A DNA stretch of 64,000 bases from Magnetococcales bacterium (lineage in GTDB: Bacteria > Pseudomonadota > Magnetococcia > Magnetococcales > Magnetaquicoccaceae). Made by a program: the position numbers and the translations under genes. Where the stretch lies: assembly GCA_011089965.1 (NCBI GenBank), contig JAANAU010000002.1, positions 1 to 64,000 of the forward strand, given 5' to 3'. Shown here one piece after another: positions 17,097 through 25,640 of this stretch. The notes beneath the pieces were generated by a model. The model saw nothing but the letters and a program-made list of their open reading frames with translations, searched no databases and was not told where the DNA came from. The first letter of the stretch is position 1. Every line of letters starts with the position of its first letter.

Positions 17097-17765
17097 ATGG
17101 ACAGATTCCGATGGGTCACCCCGATATTGGTTTTTCTGTCGTTCTGGATGGTCTGGTCGGCCCAGGAGGTTTGTGCCGGTCCGGTCAACATCACCAGGGA
17201 GATGGCCAAATTCACGGTGCAGCATGGCAAGCAGCAGGTGACGGTCACGCGCAATCAGGATACCCGGGCTGTGATCGAGGCGGATTTTGCCAAGATCTCA
17301 CGCAACTGTCCACCGTTTTGCATTCAACCCCATGTGGCTGCTCCCGGGGTGGAGACCATTGGGGAGTTGGAGTTGATTCGGTTCATGACCGATGAAGTCA
17401 ACAAGGGGATCGGTCTGTTGATCGATGCCCGCACTCCGGATTGGCATGCCCAGGGAGTGATTCCCGGATCGATCAACATCCCCTATTCCGAGATCACGCC
17501 GTCATTGGGTGCCAATGCCTTGGAGATCGAGAACGCTTTGAAGCGGGTGGGGGCCACGCCCACGGCTGGGGGAGGTTGGGACTATTCCAAGGCCAAGCGG
17601 CTGGCCATCTGGTGCAATGGTCCCTGGTGCGGTCAATCTCATGCGGCCATTGCGGGGTTGTTGGAACTCAAATATCCGGCGGACAAAATTCTCTATTATC
17701 GCGGGGGCATGCAGATGTGGAAGCTGTTCGGTCTGACGGTCGTGCCTCCGGCAGAGGACAAGTGA
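17097..17765 (+). CDS. Exported rhodanese-domain protein
   Basis: The 222-residue protein has a signal peptide (residues about 1-27, ending SAQEVCAG). One rhodanese domain follows: LLIDARTPDWHAQGVIPGSINIPY and the active-site loop WCNGPWCGQSHAA, with the Cys in the catalytic position. Such domains bind or transfer sulfane sulfur. In the periplasm it may serve sulfur oxidation or redox housekeeping (inference). AAGGAG ten bases before the ATG at 17097 fixes the start. It is divergent from nrdJ across a 284-base gap with no visible gene. Confidence 0.9.
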   Translation: MDRFRWVTPILVFLSFWMVWSAQEVCAGPVNITREMAKFTVQHGKQQVTVTRNQDTRAVIEADFAKISRNCPPFCIQPHVAAPGVETIGELELIRFMTDEVNKGIGLLIDARTPDWHAQGVIPGSINIPYSEITPSLGANALEIENALKRVGATPTAGGGWDYSKAKRLAIWCNGPWCGQSHAAIAGLLELKYPADKILYYRGGMQMWKLFGLTVVPPAEDK

Positions 17766-17795
17766 TCCACGGCTGCCAATCTTTTAAATTGAAAA

Positions 17796-17896
17796 ACATT
17801 AAAACCCTGGGGGATGAATCCCCCAGACCCCTCTCTTTTCTTTCAATAATTGGATAATCATGCTCGACTCAGGAATCACCAATACAGCCTCTTATA
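17796..17896 (+). repeat. Dispersed element fragment, copy B4
   Basis: This copy contains the hairpin CCCTGGGGGATGAATCCCCC, then ACCCCTCTCTTTTCTTTCAA and ends with CTCAGGAATCACCAATACAGCCTCT, a variant of the family terminus. It starts 30 bases after the rhodanese stop. The left terminus is not seen. Bases 17897-18009 hold a short hairpin (CCCTTC/GAAGGG near 17899) and nothing else I can name. Confidence 0.75.
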
Positions 17897-18009
17897 ACCC
17901 TTCTTTCCCGAAGGGGGTCAGGAGAAGGGAAGCAGGTTGACCCGGTGACTCGGGGTATGGTGCGAATACATGTGCACATCCCCTGGATCTCCCCAAACCC
18001 GGCAAATGG

Positions 18010-18693
18010 TTACCACAACTCCACAGCCCCTTCTTCCTGAAGGCGCGGATCACGCAACCCCCCGGGCAGTTGCAACTTGCGACGCTCTCCTTCCCGCAGT
18101 TCCAGACACGGATAGCGGGCATACATCTTTTCCAGGGATTCGATCACCCGTTCCTCGGGTGAAAAGATGCGCACAGCCCAGGCCAACTCCCACAGACGCC
18201 AATACTCCTGACGACAGGAGAGTTGACGCCGCCGGGATTCACCTGTGGTGGCACATCGGGATTCCAGGTTGAGCAACTCCCGGGAGAGTTGATCGATGGC
18301 ATCGGATTGTGCGATCAGATGTTCGGCAGCACGGGCTTTGGGTTCACGATCTTTCATGGATTGAACGGTCTGCTGCAAGGCGTAGCGAATGGCAGGTCCA
18401 TAGGGAGAAGCGGACAGACGCGGGTCAGCACTGGCATCCTGAATGGCCTTGCGTGCATCGATGAACCGTTCCAGACCAATGTTGCCGAACACCTCGCACA
18501 AGGGATGAAACATGCCGGATTCGGCCAGCTCCATCATCACCCGGATGGCTGGATCGCCATGCATGGTGGTGGGCAACACCCCTTCGAGACTTTTGCCGCA
18601 CACGATATCATAACGCAACGAGCCATCTCCGCGCATGAGCGGAGCCAGCTCCGCCGGTATCATCTCTCCGTTCTCTTCCCGGGATTTCTCCAT
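18010..18693 (-). CDS. Hypothetical protein, 227 aa
   Basis: The product is soluble and mostly helical with no recognised domain. Features are MRGDGSLRYDIVCGKSLEGVLPTTMHGDPAIR near the N-terminus, an Ala/Glu-rich middle and a basic C-terminus. A perfect AGGAGG eight bases before the ATG at 18693 sets the start. The frame continues upstream only because the dispersed repeat is open, and those residues are not part of the protein. The repeat (18729-18881) sits where the promoter should be. Confidence 0.75.
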   Translation of the reverse strand: MEKSREENGEMIPAELAPLMRGDGSLRYDIVCGKSLEGVLPTTMHGDPAIRVMMELAESGMFHPLCEVFGNIGLERFIDARKAIQDASADPRLSASPYGPAIRYALQQTVQSMKDREPKARAAEHLIAQSDAIDQLSRELLNLESRCATTGESRRRQLSCRQEYWRLWELAWAVRIFSPEERVIESLEKMYARYPCLELREGERRKLQLPGGLRDPRLQEEGAVELW

Positions 18694-18728
18694 GGTTCCG
18701 CCCTCCTTTTTTCGAGGCCACACTTTAG

Positions 18729-18960
18729 TTAAACCGCACCCATTTCGGGATGCGTCGTTTATGTCAAGGGGGTCCAGGGGCCATTGGCCCCTGGTGGGAT
18801 CCAAGGGCAACGCCCTTGGTGGGGTTTGGGGCAACGCCCCAACAAAACAAATTCCACATTCCAAAATGGTTTTGGTTTAAAAGATAAAAAAATCAAGAAC
18901 AGCTTTCGCCCCTGCCTGGACCCACCAGGGGGGGGAGCCCCCCCCTGGATCCTTGGATCC
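18729..18960 (+). repeat. Dispersed hairpin repeat, copy A6, plus an extra hairpin
   Basis: This is a full-length repeat A (18729-18881): AAACCGCACCCATTTCGGG, ATGCGTCGTTTATGTCAAG, three GC hairpins, CAAATTCCACATTCC and GGTTTAAAA. A further strong hairpin with eight-base G and C runs follows at 18925-18948. It fills the 304-base space between two leftward genes, so it is transcribed if the promoter of the downstream unit lies upstream of it. It sits 35 bases 5' of the 18010-18693 gene. Confidence 0.85.
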
Positions 18961-18997
18961 TTGCGTGAAAACTCCTGGCTGCGCAAGGGACTCACCC

Positions 18998-20242
18998 TCA
19001 AATCATCTGACCCGCCACATGCTCGGTCAAATCGGCCAACATGTTGGCATAACTGCCCAACTCGTTGTCATACCAACCATACACCATCACCTGCGTGACC
19101 GGCGCCTCCAGAATATGCCGGGGCAAGGTTGCCAAAGTCTCCAGGATCTCCGGAGAAAGACCCGGCACCCGGTCGAGATTGAGCCGAATGAAGGCTGTAC
19201 GGGTATGGGTCTCCTGACCTTCGATCACCGCTGCTGCCCTGGGAAAACCGATCATGTCAGACGATACATTCTGCTCTTCGGTATAACCCAGATAGTTGCG
19301 ATAGGCCCCCCGTGCCGCATCCCGATAAATGCTGTTGATGTCAATACGGTTGATCGGACGATCACGACTTTCGGATTGCAGATTCAAGGTGAGAATGGTC
19401 AAGGAACCGGTGGTCGTGGGCACACGCACCGATTCGGCCATGAAACCAACATCCCCCATTTCCGGAATCACCAGACGCAACGCCTTGGCTGCACCGGTGG
19501 TGGTCAGAATGATGTTGTTCTGAATGCTGCGGCTTTTGCGCAGATCCTTGGCTCCTGCCAAAGGCACGGCATCCAACACCGACTGACTGCTGGTGGAAGC
19601 ATGCACCGTGACCATGGAAGCCGACAACAAACGATCCACACCAAAATGGTCGATGATCGGCTTCATCATGAAAGCCAAACAGGTGGTGGTACACGAAGCA
19701 GCGGAAATGAGCGCATGCCGGGACGGATCGTAGGCCGAATCATTGATCCCCATCACCGTGGTCACGGCATCTTCCGGCATGGCCAGTCCCTGGCTTTTGA
19801 TCTTGAAGGGTGCGGACAAAAGCACCTTGGTGGCCCCGGCCACCAGATGACCACGCAACGCCCCGTCCGGGGTGTCGGGAGAGCGGGTCGGATCCATGAA
19901 AACACCCGTGCAATCCACCACCAACGGCACATCATGTTCGCGCCAGCCGATCTCTTTGGGATTGCGTCCGCTGCGCAGGAATTGCACCGGCACACCATCG
20001 ATGGTCATGGTTCCGGCAGCATCGTCCAGGTTTTCGATCACCCGGGTGCCGCGCACACCGTGCAGATAATGGGTCAAACGACCATACGTGCTGTCCTTTT
20101 CGACCGTTTCGGCCAGATCCTGAAAACTGGTGCCCACTTCGCGTCCCAGGTTGACCACAATCCCGGAAAAACGTTTGCGCGCCACATGGGTCCACAGGGA
20201 GAGTTTGCCAATGCGGCCCATGCCGTTGATACCCAATTTCAT
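18998..20242 (-). CDS. Glyceraldehyde-3-phosphate dehydrogenase family protein, long form
   Basis: The 414-residue protein is about 80 longer than a standard GapA. Signatures are the NAD-binding INGMGRIGKLSLW, the active-site SAASCTTTCLAF (Cys near residue 181), the catalytic His in VTVHASTSSQ, NIILTTTGAAKALRLVIPEMG, RVPTTTGSLT, and the C-terminal WYDNELGSYANMLADL. NAD- or NADP-dependent phosphorylating oxidation of G3P is the family reaction; the extra segments (residues about 30-75 and 270-340) suggest a divergent branch. It is second in an operon, 57 bases after the PPDK-like gene. Start MKLGING fits the family; another Met lies 16 codons upstream. Confidence 0.85.
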   Translation of the reverse strand: MKLGINGMGRIGKLSLWTHVARKRFSGIVVNLGREVGTSFQDLAETVEKDSTYGRLTHYLHGVRGTRVIENLDDAAGTMTIDGVPVQFLRSGRNPKEIGWREHDVPLVVDCTGVFMDPTRSPDTPDGALRGHLVAGATKVLLSAPFKIKSQGLAMPEDAVTTVMGINDSAYDPSRHALISAASCTTTCLAFMMKPIIDHFGVDRLLSASMVTVHASTSSQSVLDAVPLAGAKDLRKSRSIQNNIILTTTGAAKALRLVIPEMGDVGFMAESVRVPTTTGSLTILTLNLQSESRDRPINRIDINSIYRDAARGAYRNYLGYTEEQNVSSDMIGFPRAAAVIEGQETHTRTAFIRLNLDRVPGLSPEILETLATLPRHILEAPVTQVMVYGWYDNELGSYANMLADLTEHVAGQMI

Positions 20243-20299
20243 AACCGATTCTCCTGATGAAAGTAACTCTGAGGGTGCCTGTTTCCTCATTCACACCGC

Positions 20300-23200
20300 T
20301 CACAAACCCGTATCACCGGCCAGAACCGTGGTGACCGGATGCCAACCCTTATAAAGCAATCCCCGATTGCCGTCGATGCTGATGGCATCCCCATAACGGA
20401 TGGTTTGCCCTTCCACCTCACACAGCCTGGCATTTTCGCGGATCAACAGCGACTCACACCCCACCACACAGGTCTTTTCCATGCGCGCAGCCACAATGGC
20501 CGCATGGGAGGTCTGACCGCCACGTGCGGTCAACAAGCCATCGGCCCGGGAGATCTCCCGGATATCCTCAGGCACCGTATCATAGCGGATCAGGATCAAA
20601 GATGCATCCGGATCCTCGGTGCGCATGCGCAAAATCTCTTCCATGCTGAACACCGCCACTCCGCACAACACCCCGCCGCTGGCCCCGATCCCCTGGGCGA
20701 GCAGACTGGCATGCAGCTCCGGGGTGTCGTGGAAGGCCGCCCGCACCGCATTGCGCCCTTTGGCTGTGATCATATCCCGGGTTTGCAGGAAGAAGAGATT
20801 CTCCACACCTGGTCCGTCGAAGGTGAACTCCATCTCCTGATGGTTCCATCCCCTTTCGAGGATCAACCTTCTGGCTGCGCAACGCAAGGCATCGTAGATT
20901 TCCGGGAACCGACTTTCCAGACAGGTTTCCGGGTCACGCCGGTCATAACGGCACTGTTCCCGGGAGATGGCATCGGTTGAGACCAGGCCTCCCACGATAT
21001 CCTCCCCCTGATCGCCGGTGGCGTAATCCCCCCACAACACCACCCGATCCAGCTTGCGATGGGGATGGGCGGTGAAAAAAACCCCGGAACCGGATTGGCC
21101 GTGCAGATTGCCATACACCATGCGTTGCAACACCACAGCCGTACCCCAGTCATCGGCAATATTCATGATGCGGCGATACTCTCTGGCCTTGGGCAGGTTC
21201 CAGGAGTCCATCACCAGATGGATGGCTGCCTGAAGCTGCTCCCAGGGGTCATCCGGGATCTCAATGCCAATCCTGAGGGCGGCACGTCGGTACTCTTTGG
21301 CCAGATCGGCCATCTGTTCGGCGGTGAATTCCCGTTTTTTCCGGACATTGCACCGCTGTTTGGCGCGCCGCATCAGGTCGGTGAACAGATGGCGCGGCAC
21401 ATCAAACGTCATGCTCCACGACTGCACGAAGCGCCGGTAATTGTCCCAGGCAAAAAAGGAGCTGCCAGACCAGGAGGCCAACCCTTCGACAATGGCGGTG
21501 TTGATCCCCACGTTGTGAATGGTCTGCATCATGCCGGGCATGGAGATCAGGGCACCACTGCGTACCGACAACAGCAACGGATGACGCGCACACCCGAACT
21601 TCAATCCGGTCTCCTCTTCGATGGCCGCCACCTGCCCGCGCAGCCGCAGGTTGAAATCCTCGCCTGCCAAGGCATAGGTGCGCACCACCTCCCGGCAACG
21701 AAAATATTCGGTGGTGGTGATCACGCCGTCCGGGACCGGCAACCCCATGGCTGCCAACTCGGTCAGATTGAACCCCTTGTTGCCCAGATGAATCAGATCC
21801 CGTACCCGGGGATCGGGTTCATGGATGGCACAGAAGAGCTTGGCCGGATCATAGGTCATCAACTGGTTCATCATGGCGGGCGGGAGTTTACCCTCCTGCC
21901 GGGCCAGAATGCGCAAGATCCGGGCGATGAAGCGGTCGAATGCCTGGAGACCGAAGGATTCGGCGATCAGATCCCGCATGAACGCCTCGGTGATCCGCTC
22001 CAGAGTCGCGGCATCATCCCCGTCTTTGAGGGTGGCATAACGGGAGACCAGGGCTGACCCGGGGAGCATGGGCACGATCACCCCGAGGTTTTCCCGATGA
22101 TGGATCACATAGTAGCCATGGATGATCTCCTTGATCCCTTCGGAGAAGTTGCGGAAAATATCCAGGTACTGGTGAAAGGAGAACTGATTCAGCTCTAAAA
22201 AACGCATCAACACGGCACGCAGATTCTCCAAACGCCGCGAGGAGATCCCATCCAGCTCCAGAGCGCGCAGGTAAAACTGCATATATTTATCGATGCGGAA
22301 AAAGGCGGCCCGGGTGATGAACCCTTCCGGGATCCGGTCCACCAGCCGTTCCAGATGGACGTTGGCCAGATCCTCCAGGCGGAACAGCAGCGACAAGGCA
22401 TCGAATTTGCGTTCCTGGTAACGTCCATAGACCGAGGGGATATCCACGGCAATGTGGCGTTTCTGATAGATCTCTTCCAGTGCCGGAAAGGTTTCACGGC
22501 TCAGGATCACCTGTTTGAGCGCCTCCATGGCCGACAGCAGGGCATTCAGACGGTTGTCATCACGCAGTTCGCCGGTCTCCAGCACGTCGATCAACGGCTC
22601 CATGCCATGGATGCCTGCGTCCCGCGTACGCACCACCTGCTCCAGAACCCCATGCCGACTGGGATGGTATTTCCGATCCAGCAGACGATAGAGCCGGATC
22701 AGCAACAACACCCGACGCCGATCCACCTCCTTGCCCTCGGCAACCGAGGGCAACTCCTCTTCGATGGCGGTCAACGAGAGGGTCAACAGCGCGCCCGGCT
22801 CTTCGATGCCCAGCACCGCAAACAGCCGTCGGGTCACCAGATGCACCCCGTCATACCAGGGACCGGGGATCTGAATGGTCTCCAGAATCGGCGTGGCCAC
22901 CAGTCCTGCCAGATGGCGGATTTCTCCCCTGTACCAGAAGTTCAGGATCTCTTCGACCAGATCCACCATCAGGTTGGTACTCTCCACGTGACACGCTTTG
23001 CGCACGAAATGGATCAGTCGATCCTGGCGCTGGGAGAGTTCATCCAGTTCGGTGGAGACATCGCGCAGCTCCCCTTCCGCACCGATTTCGTTGTAATAGA
23101 CCGGCAGCATCCGGGCAAACTGTTTGACGAGATTGAAAACCGGTGCCACCGGACCGTTGAGCAGTCGGGTGATCTCTTTCTGGAACAGATCGGTGTCGCG

Positions 23201-24547
23201 GATCAATGTGCCGGAGAGTTTCAGGTTGATGATCAACGCGGACAGCAGCGTGGAACACCATTTGGGATTGAGATTGATCAGGTTGAGCCAGACCCGGATG
23301 TTGTTCAGATGGGCCGGATTGCAGATCGGTTGCCAGTCGCTTCCCATGCCGGTGACCGTGCGATACTGGAAACCAAAGCGCACGGCCTGTTCCAGAAAGG
23401 CCTCCACCAGACGGCTGTTATCCCGTTTGAACACCTCCAGTCCCAATGCTTCGATGCACTGCAAGGCGGTCAACGGATATTTGACCACATTGACCTTGAG
23501 AAAGGCGAAGGTGCGCAAAAACGCATCGCGCAACTCCTCGTAACTCTGTTGCAACGCCACCAGGTGGGCCAACACCCGGTTGATCTCGCGCAACGTCTCC
23601 TCGTGGATGATCGACAGGCCATCGGTTTCCAGAATATGGAACAGAAAACGCAACTTGCGGCTTTCGGCCAACTGTTCGGAGTCGGCGGAGTGCTCAACCT
23701 TGGCCGGGAGTCGGCCCAAGGCATTGGCTGCCTCGCGATAGCCGCGCACAATGTCCAGATAGGAAGGGAGCAGCGCCAGACGGTGCAGGATCTCCAAAGC
23801 GGGCACAGACTCGGACAGCAGGCGCAGCTCTTCCTTGGCAACGCGCAGGGTGCGATGGGAGATGGTGTCGCACTCATGGTGACCGCGCACCGTGTACCAG
23901 ATCGGATCGGCCTGATCGAGCCACAGATCGTATGTCGCGCGCAGGGATGAAAACTCCAATTGCAGGCAGGCGGTCAGATCCAGTGGAAACGGCTGACCAG
24001 CCGCGCGACACCGCTCCAGCAGGGTGTTCAGGATGCGGCGCGGCGGGTGATGGCTCTGCACCAGCAGCAACAGCCGCTCTGTGGGCAGAGCGGCCAAACG
24101 GGCCAGCATCTGATTCCAGGCCGCAGCATGTTCGGAGAGCCGTTCTGGGGGCAACAGGTTGGCCCATTTGTCAAGGCAGGCGGTCAGACCATCCAAAGCG
24201 TTCCGGACCAGCACCGGTTTGTTGACCTCATCCAGGGCCTGGAAAAAAAACTCCCCAAACAGCATGAAACACTCCGCAGCACGGGCATGGGGGGTGTAGC
24301 GCACCGCATTCTTGAGGGCGAATCCTTTCAACTCCGGCAGAATCAGCAACCAGTTGCGATACGGATGGTTCAACTCCAACAGCAACCGTTCCAGATCCTT
24401 GAGAATGCCGGCCAACCCCTGCACCACCTCCAGAAGCGGGCCATGTTTGGGATCGATCACGACCTTGGGTACGGCAGTGACCGCCAGATTGGCACGCAAA
24501 GCGTCTGATTCGGGCCAGATCTGGCCTGGATCCTGTTTCAAGGTCAT
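20300..24547 (-). CDS. PPDK-like phosphotransferase with large N-terminal region and no PEP/pyruvate barrel
   Basis: The 1415-residue protein has a helical region of unknown fold in residues about 1-900, starting MTLKQDPGQIWPESD. From about residue 915 comes the ATP-binding part of pyruvate phosphate dikinase (LGNKGFNLTELAAMGLPVPDG, LLSVRSGALISMPGMMQTI, VLQRMVYGNLHGQSGSGVFF, LFFLQTRDM). The swivelling phosphohistidine domain follows (LTARGGQTSHAAIVAARM, His near 1347), ending GDAISIDGNRGLLYKG. The chain stops there, so the C-terminal TIM barrel that binds PEP/pyruvate in PPDK is absent. It may phosphorylate another acceptor, possibly through the N-terminal region (inference). GGAGG before the Met at 24547 sets the start. 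Confidence 0.88.
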   Translation of the reverse strand: MTLKQDPGQIWPESDALRANLAVTAVPKVVIDPKHGPLLEVVQGLAGILKDLERLLLELNHPYRNWLLILPELKGFALKNAVRYTPHARAAECFMLFGEFFFQALDEVNKPVLVRNALDGLTACLDKWANLLPPERLSEHAAAWNQMLARLAALPTERLLLLVQSHHPPRRILNTLLERCRAAGQPFPLDLTACLQLEFSSLRATYDLWLDQADPIWYTVRGHHECDTISHRTLRVAKEELRLLSESVPALEILHRLALLPSYLDIVRGYREAANALGRLPAKVEHSADSEQLAESRKLRFLFHILETDGLSIIHEETLREINRVLAHLVALQQSYEELRDAFLRTFAFLKVNVVKYPLTALQCIEALGLEVFKRDNSRLVEAFLEQAVRFGFQYRTVTGMGSDWQPICNPAHLNNIRVWLNLINLNPKWCSTLLSALIINLKLSGTLIRDTDLFQKEITRLLNGPVAPVFNLVKQFARMLPVYYNEIGAEGELRDVSTELDELSQRQDRLIHFVRKACHVESTNLMVDLVEEILNFWYRGEIRHLAGLVATPILETIQIPGPWYDGVHLVTRRLFAVLGIEEPGALLTLSLTAIEEELPSVAEGKEVDRRRVLLLIRLYRLLDRKYHPSRHGVLEQVVRTRDAGIHGMEPLIDVLETGELRDDNRLNALLSAMEALKQVILSRETFPALEEIYQKRHIAVDIPSVYGRYQERKFDALSLLFRLEDLANVHLERLVDRIPEGFITRAAFFRIDKYMQFYLRALELDGISSRRLENLRAVLMRFLELNQFSFHQYLDIFRNFSEGIKEIIHGYYVIHHRENLGVIVPMLPGSALVSRYATLKDGDDAATLERITEAFMRDLIAESFGLQAFDRFIARILRILARQEGKLPPAMMNQLMTYDPAKLFCAIHEPDPRVRDLIHLGNKGFNLTELAAMGLPVPDGVITTTEYFRCREVVRTYALAGEDFNLRLRGQVAAIEEETGLKFGCARHPLLLSVRSGALISMPGMMQTIHNVGINTAIVEGLASWSGSSFFAWDNYRRFVQSWSMTFDVPRHLFTDLMRRAKQRCNVRKKREFTAEQMADLAKEYRRAALRIGIEIPDDPWEQLQAAIHLVMDSWNLPKAREYRRIMNIADDWGTAVVLQRMVYGNLHGQSGSGVFFTAHPHRKLDRVVLWGDYATGDQGEDIVGGLVSTDAISREQCRYDRRDPETCLESRFPEIYDALRCAARRLILERGWNHQEMEFTFDGPGVENLFFLQTRDMITAKGRNAVRAAFHDTPELHASLLAQGIGASGGVLCGVAVFSMEEILRMRTEDPDASLILIRYDTVPEDIREISRADGLLTARGGQTSHAAIVAARMEKTCVVGCESLLIRENARLCEVEGQTIRYGDAISIDGNRGLLYKGWHPVTTVLAGDTGL

Positions 24548-24754
24548 GTCAGCCTCCGAAAGCGGATGCGGATGAAAACGAAGAACGGGAATTTCCTTTT
24601 CATAGTGGCACCGAGTTTGGCATACTCCCCCCTTGTGACCGGGGTTTGGGGTCATCAGGCATGGTCGTTACGGGTTTGCAGGCACAACCCAGTGCGAGCA
24701 TATTGAATTCTTCTTGCAATCACAACGCGCAACCCGGACTTTCGGTGTCAGGCC

Positions 24755-25195
24755 ATGCCACGAATTCGCATCAGTGAGACCGTCCCGTTCACGCCGGAAC
24801 AGATGTATACCCTGGTGGTTGATGTCGAGCGTTATCCGGATTTTCTGCCCTGGTGTGCCGCCACCCGGGTCTGGGATCGCACGCCCACCCAGTTCATGGC
24901 GGAAATGACCGTCTCTTTCAAAGGGATCCGGGAGAGTTTTCGCACGTTGGACATCGTGGATCCGGGCAAAAGGATCGAGATCAATCTGCGGGATGGACCC
25001 TTCAAGTATCTGGCGAGCATCTGGACCTTCACCCCGGCGGGCACGGGGACACGGGTCGATTTTTTCATCGACTTCAGCTTTCAGAGCCGCATGAAGGAGA
25101 TGATCATGGGACCGGTCTTTTCCGAAGCCTCCCGCCGCATGCTGGACGCCTTCAAGGCGCGCGCCGGCATCATCTATCGTCAACCGGCAACCTAG
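24755..25195 (+). CDS. RatA/COQ10-type START-domain protein (copy 1)
   Basis: The 146-residue single-domain helix-grip protein begins RISETVPFTPEQMYTLVVDVERYPDFLPWC, the signature of the RatA/COQ10 family. Members bind coenzyme Q or other hydrophobic ligands; RatA of E. coli is reported to affect 70S ribosome assembly. The domain is complete (FKGIRESF, SIWTFTP, DFFIDFSFQS, AFKARAGIIY). It is the first of four closely spaced rightward genes, followed after 13 bases by a paralogue. The gap of 207 bases upstream, shared with the divergent PPDK-like gene, is the likely promoter region. Confidence 0.9.
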   Translation: MPRIRISETVPFTPEQMYTLVVDVERYPDFLPWCAATRVWDRTPTQFMAEMTVSFKGIRESFRTLDIVDPGKRIEINLRDGPFKYLASIWTFTPAGTGTRVDFFIDFSFQSRMKEMIMGPVFSEASRRMLDAFKARAGIIYRQPAT

Positions 25196-25208
25196 GCAAG
25201 AGTCACGC

Positions 25209-25640
25209 ATGGCCCGACACACCTCCACCACCCTGGTTCCATTCACCCCTGAACAGATGTACACTTTGGTTACGGACATGGACCGTTATCCAGAGTTCAT
25301 CCCCTGGATCGTCAAGGCGCGCAAATACGATGAGCGCAACGACCGGTTCATGTCAGAGATGACCTTTGCCTTCAAAGGATTGCGTGAGACCTTCTACACC
25401 GAAGACCACATTGTGCCCAATGAACGCATCACCATTCAACTGGTTTCGGGTCCGTTTCGCGATCTGGAGAGCGAATGGCGGTTCACCCCTGCCGAAGGAG
25501 GGTCACGGATCGATTTCTTCATCAGTTTTTCATTCAAAAACCGCCTGTTGGATCTGACTCTCGGACCGCTGTTCGGCGAGGCTTCCAAACGGATGGTGGA
25601 TGCTTTCAAACAACGAGCCACGGAGATTTATCGTCAATGA
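25209..25640 (+). CDS. RatA/COQ10-type START-domain protein (copy 2)
   Basis: The 143-residue protein is similar to the preceding gene throughout: VPFTPEQMYTLVTDMDRYPEFIPWI, FKGLRETF, EWRFTP, DFFISFSFKNRLLD and AFKQRATEIYRQ. Tandem duplication is therefore likely, with divergence of the charged loops. Its stop overlaps the start of the DsbA-like gene (ATGA at 25637-25640), so the two are translationally coupled. Confidence 0.9.
   Translation: MARHTSTTLVPFTPEQMYTLVTDMDRYPEFIPWIVKARKYDERNDRFMSEMTFAFKGLRETFYTEDHIVPNERITIQLVSGPFRDLESEWRFTPAEGGSRIDFFISFSFKNRLLDLTLGPLFGEASKRMVDAFKQRATEIYRQ

Noticed and set aside
22355-23950. 531-codon open frame opposite the PPDK-like gene
   Set aside because: Antisense to a well-supported gene, rich in Gln/His/Arg, with no domain and no RBS.
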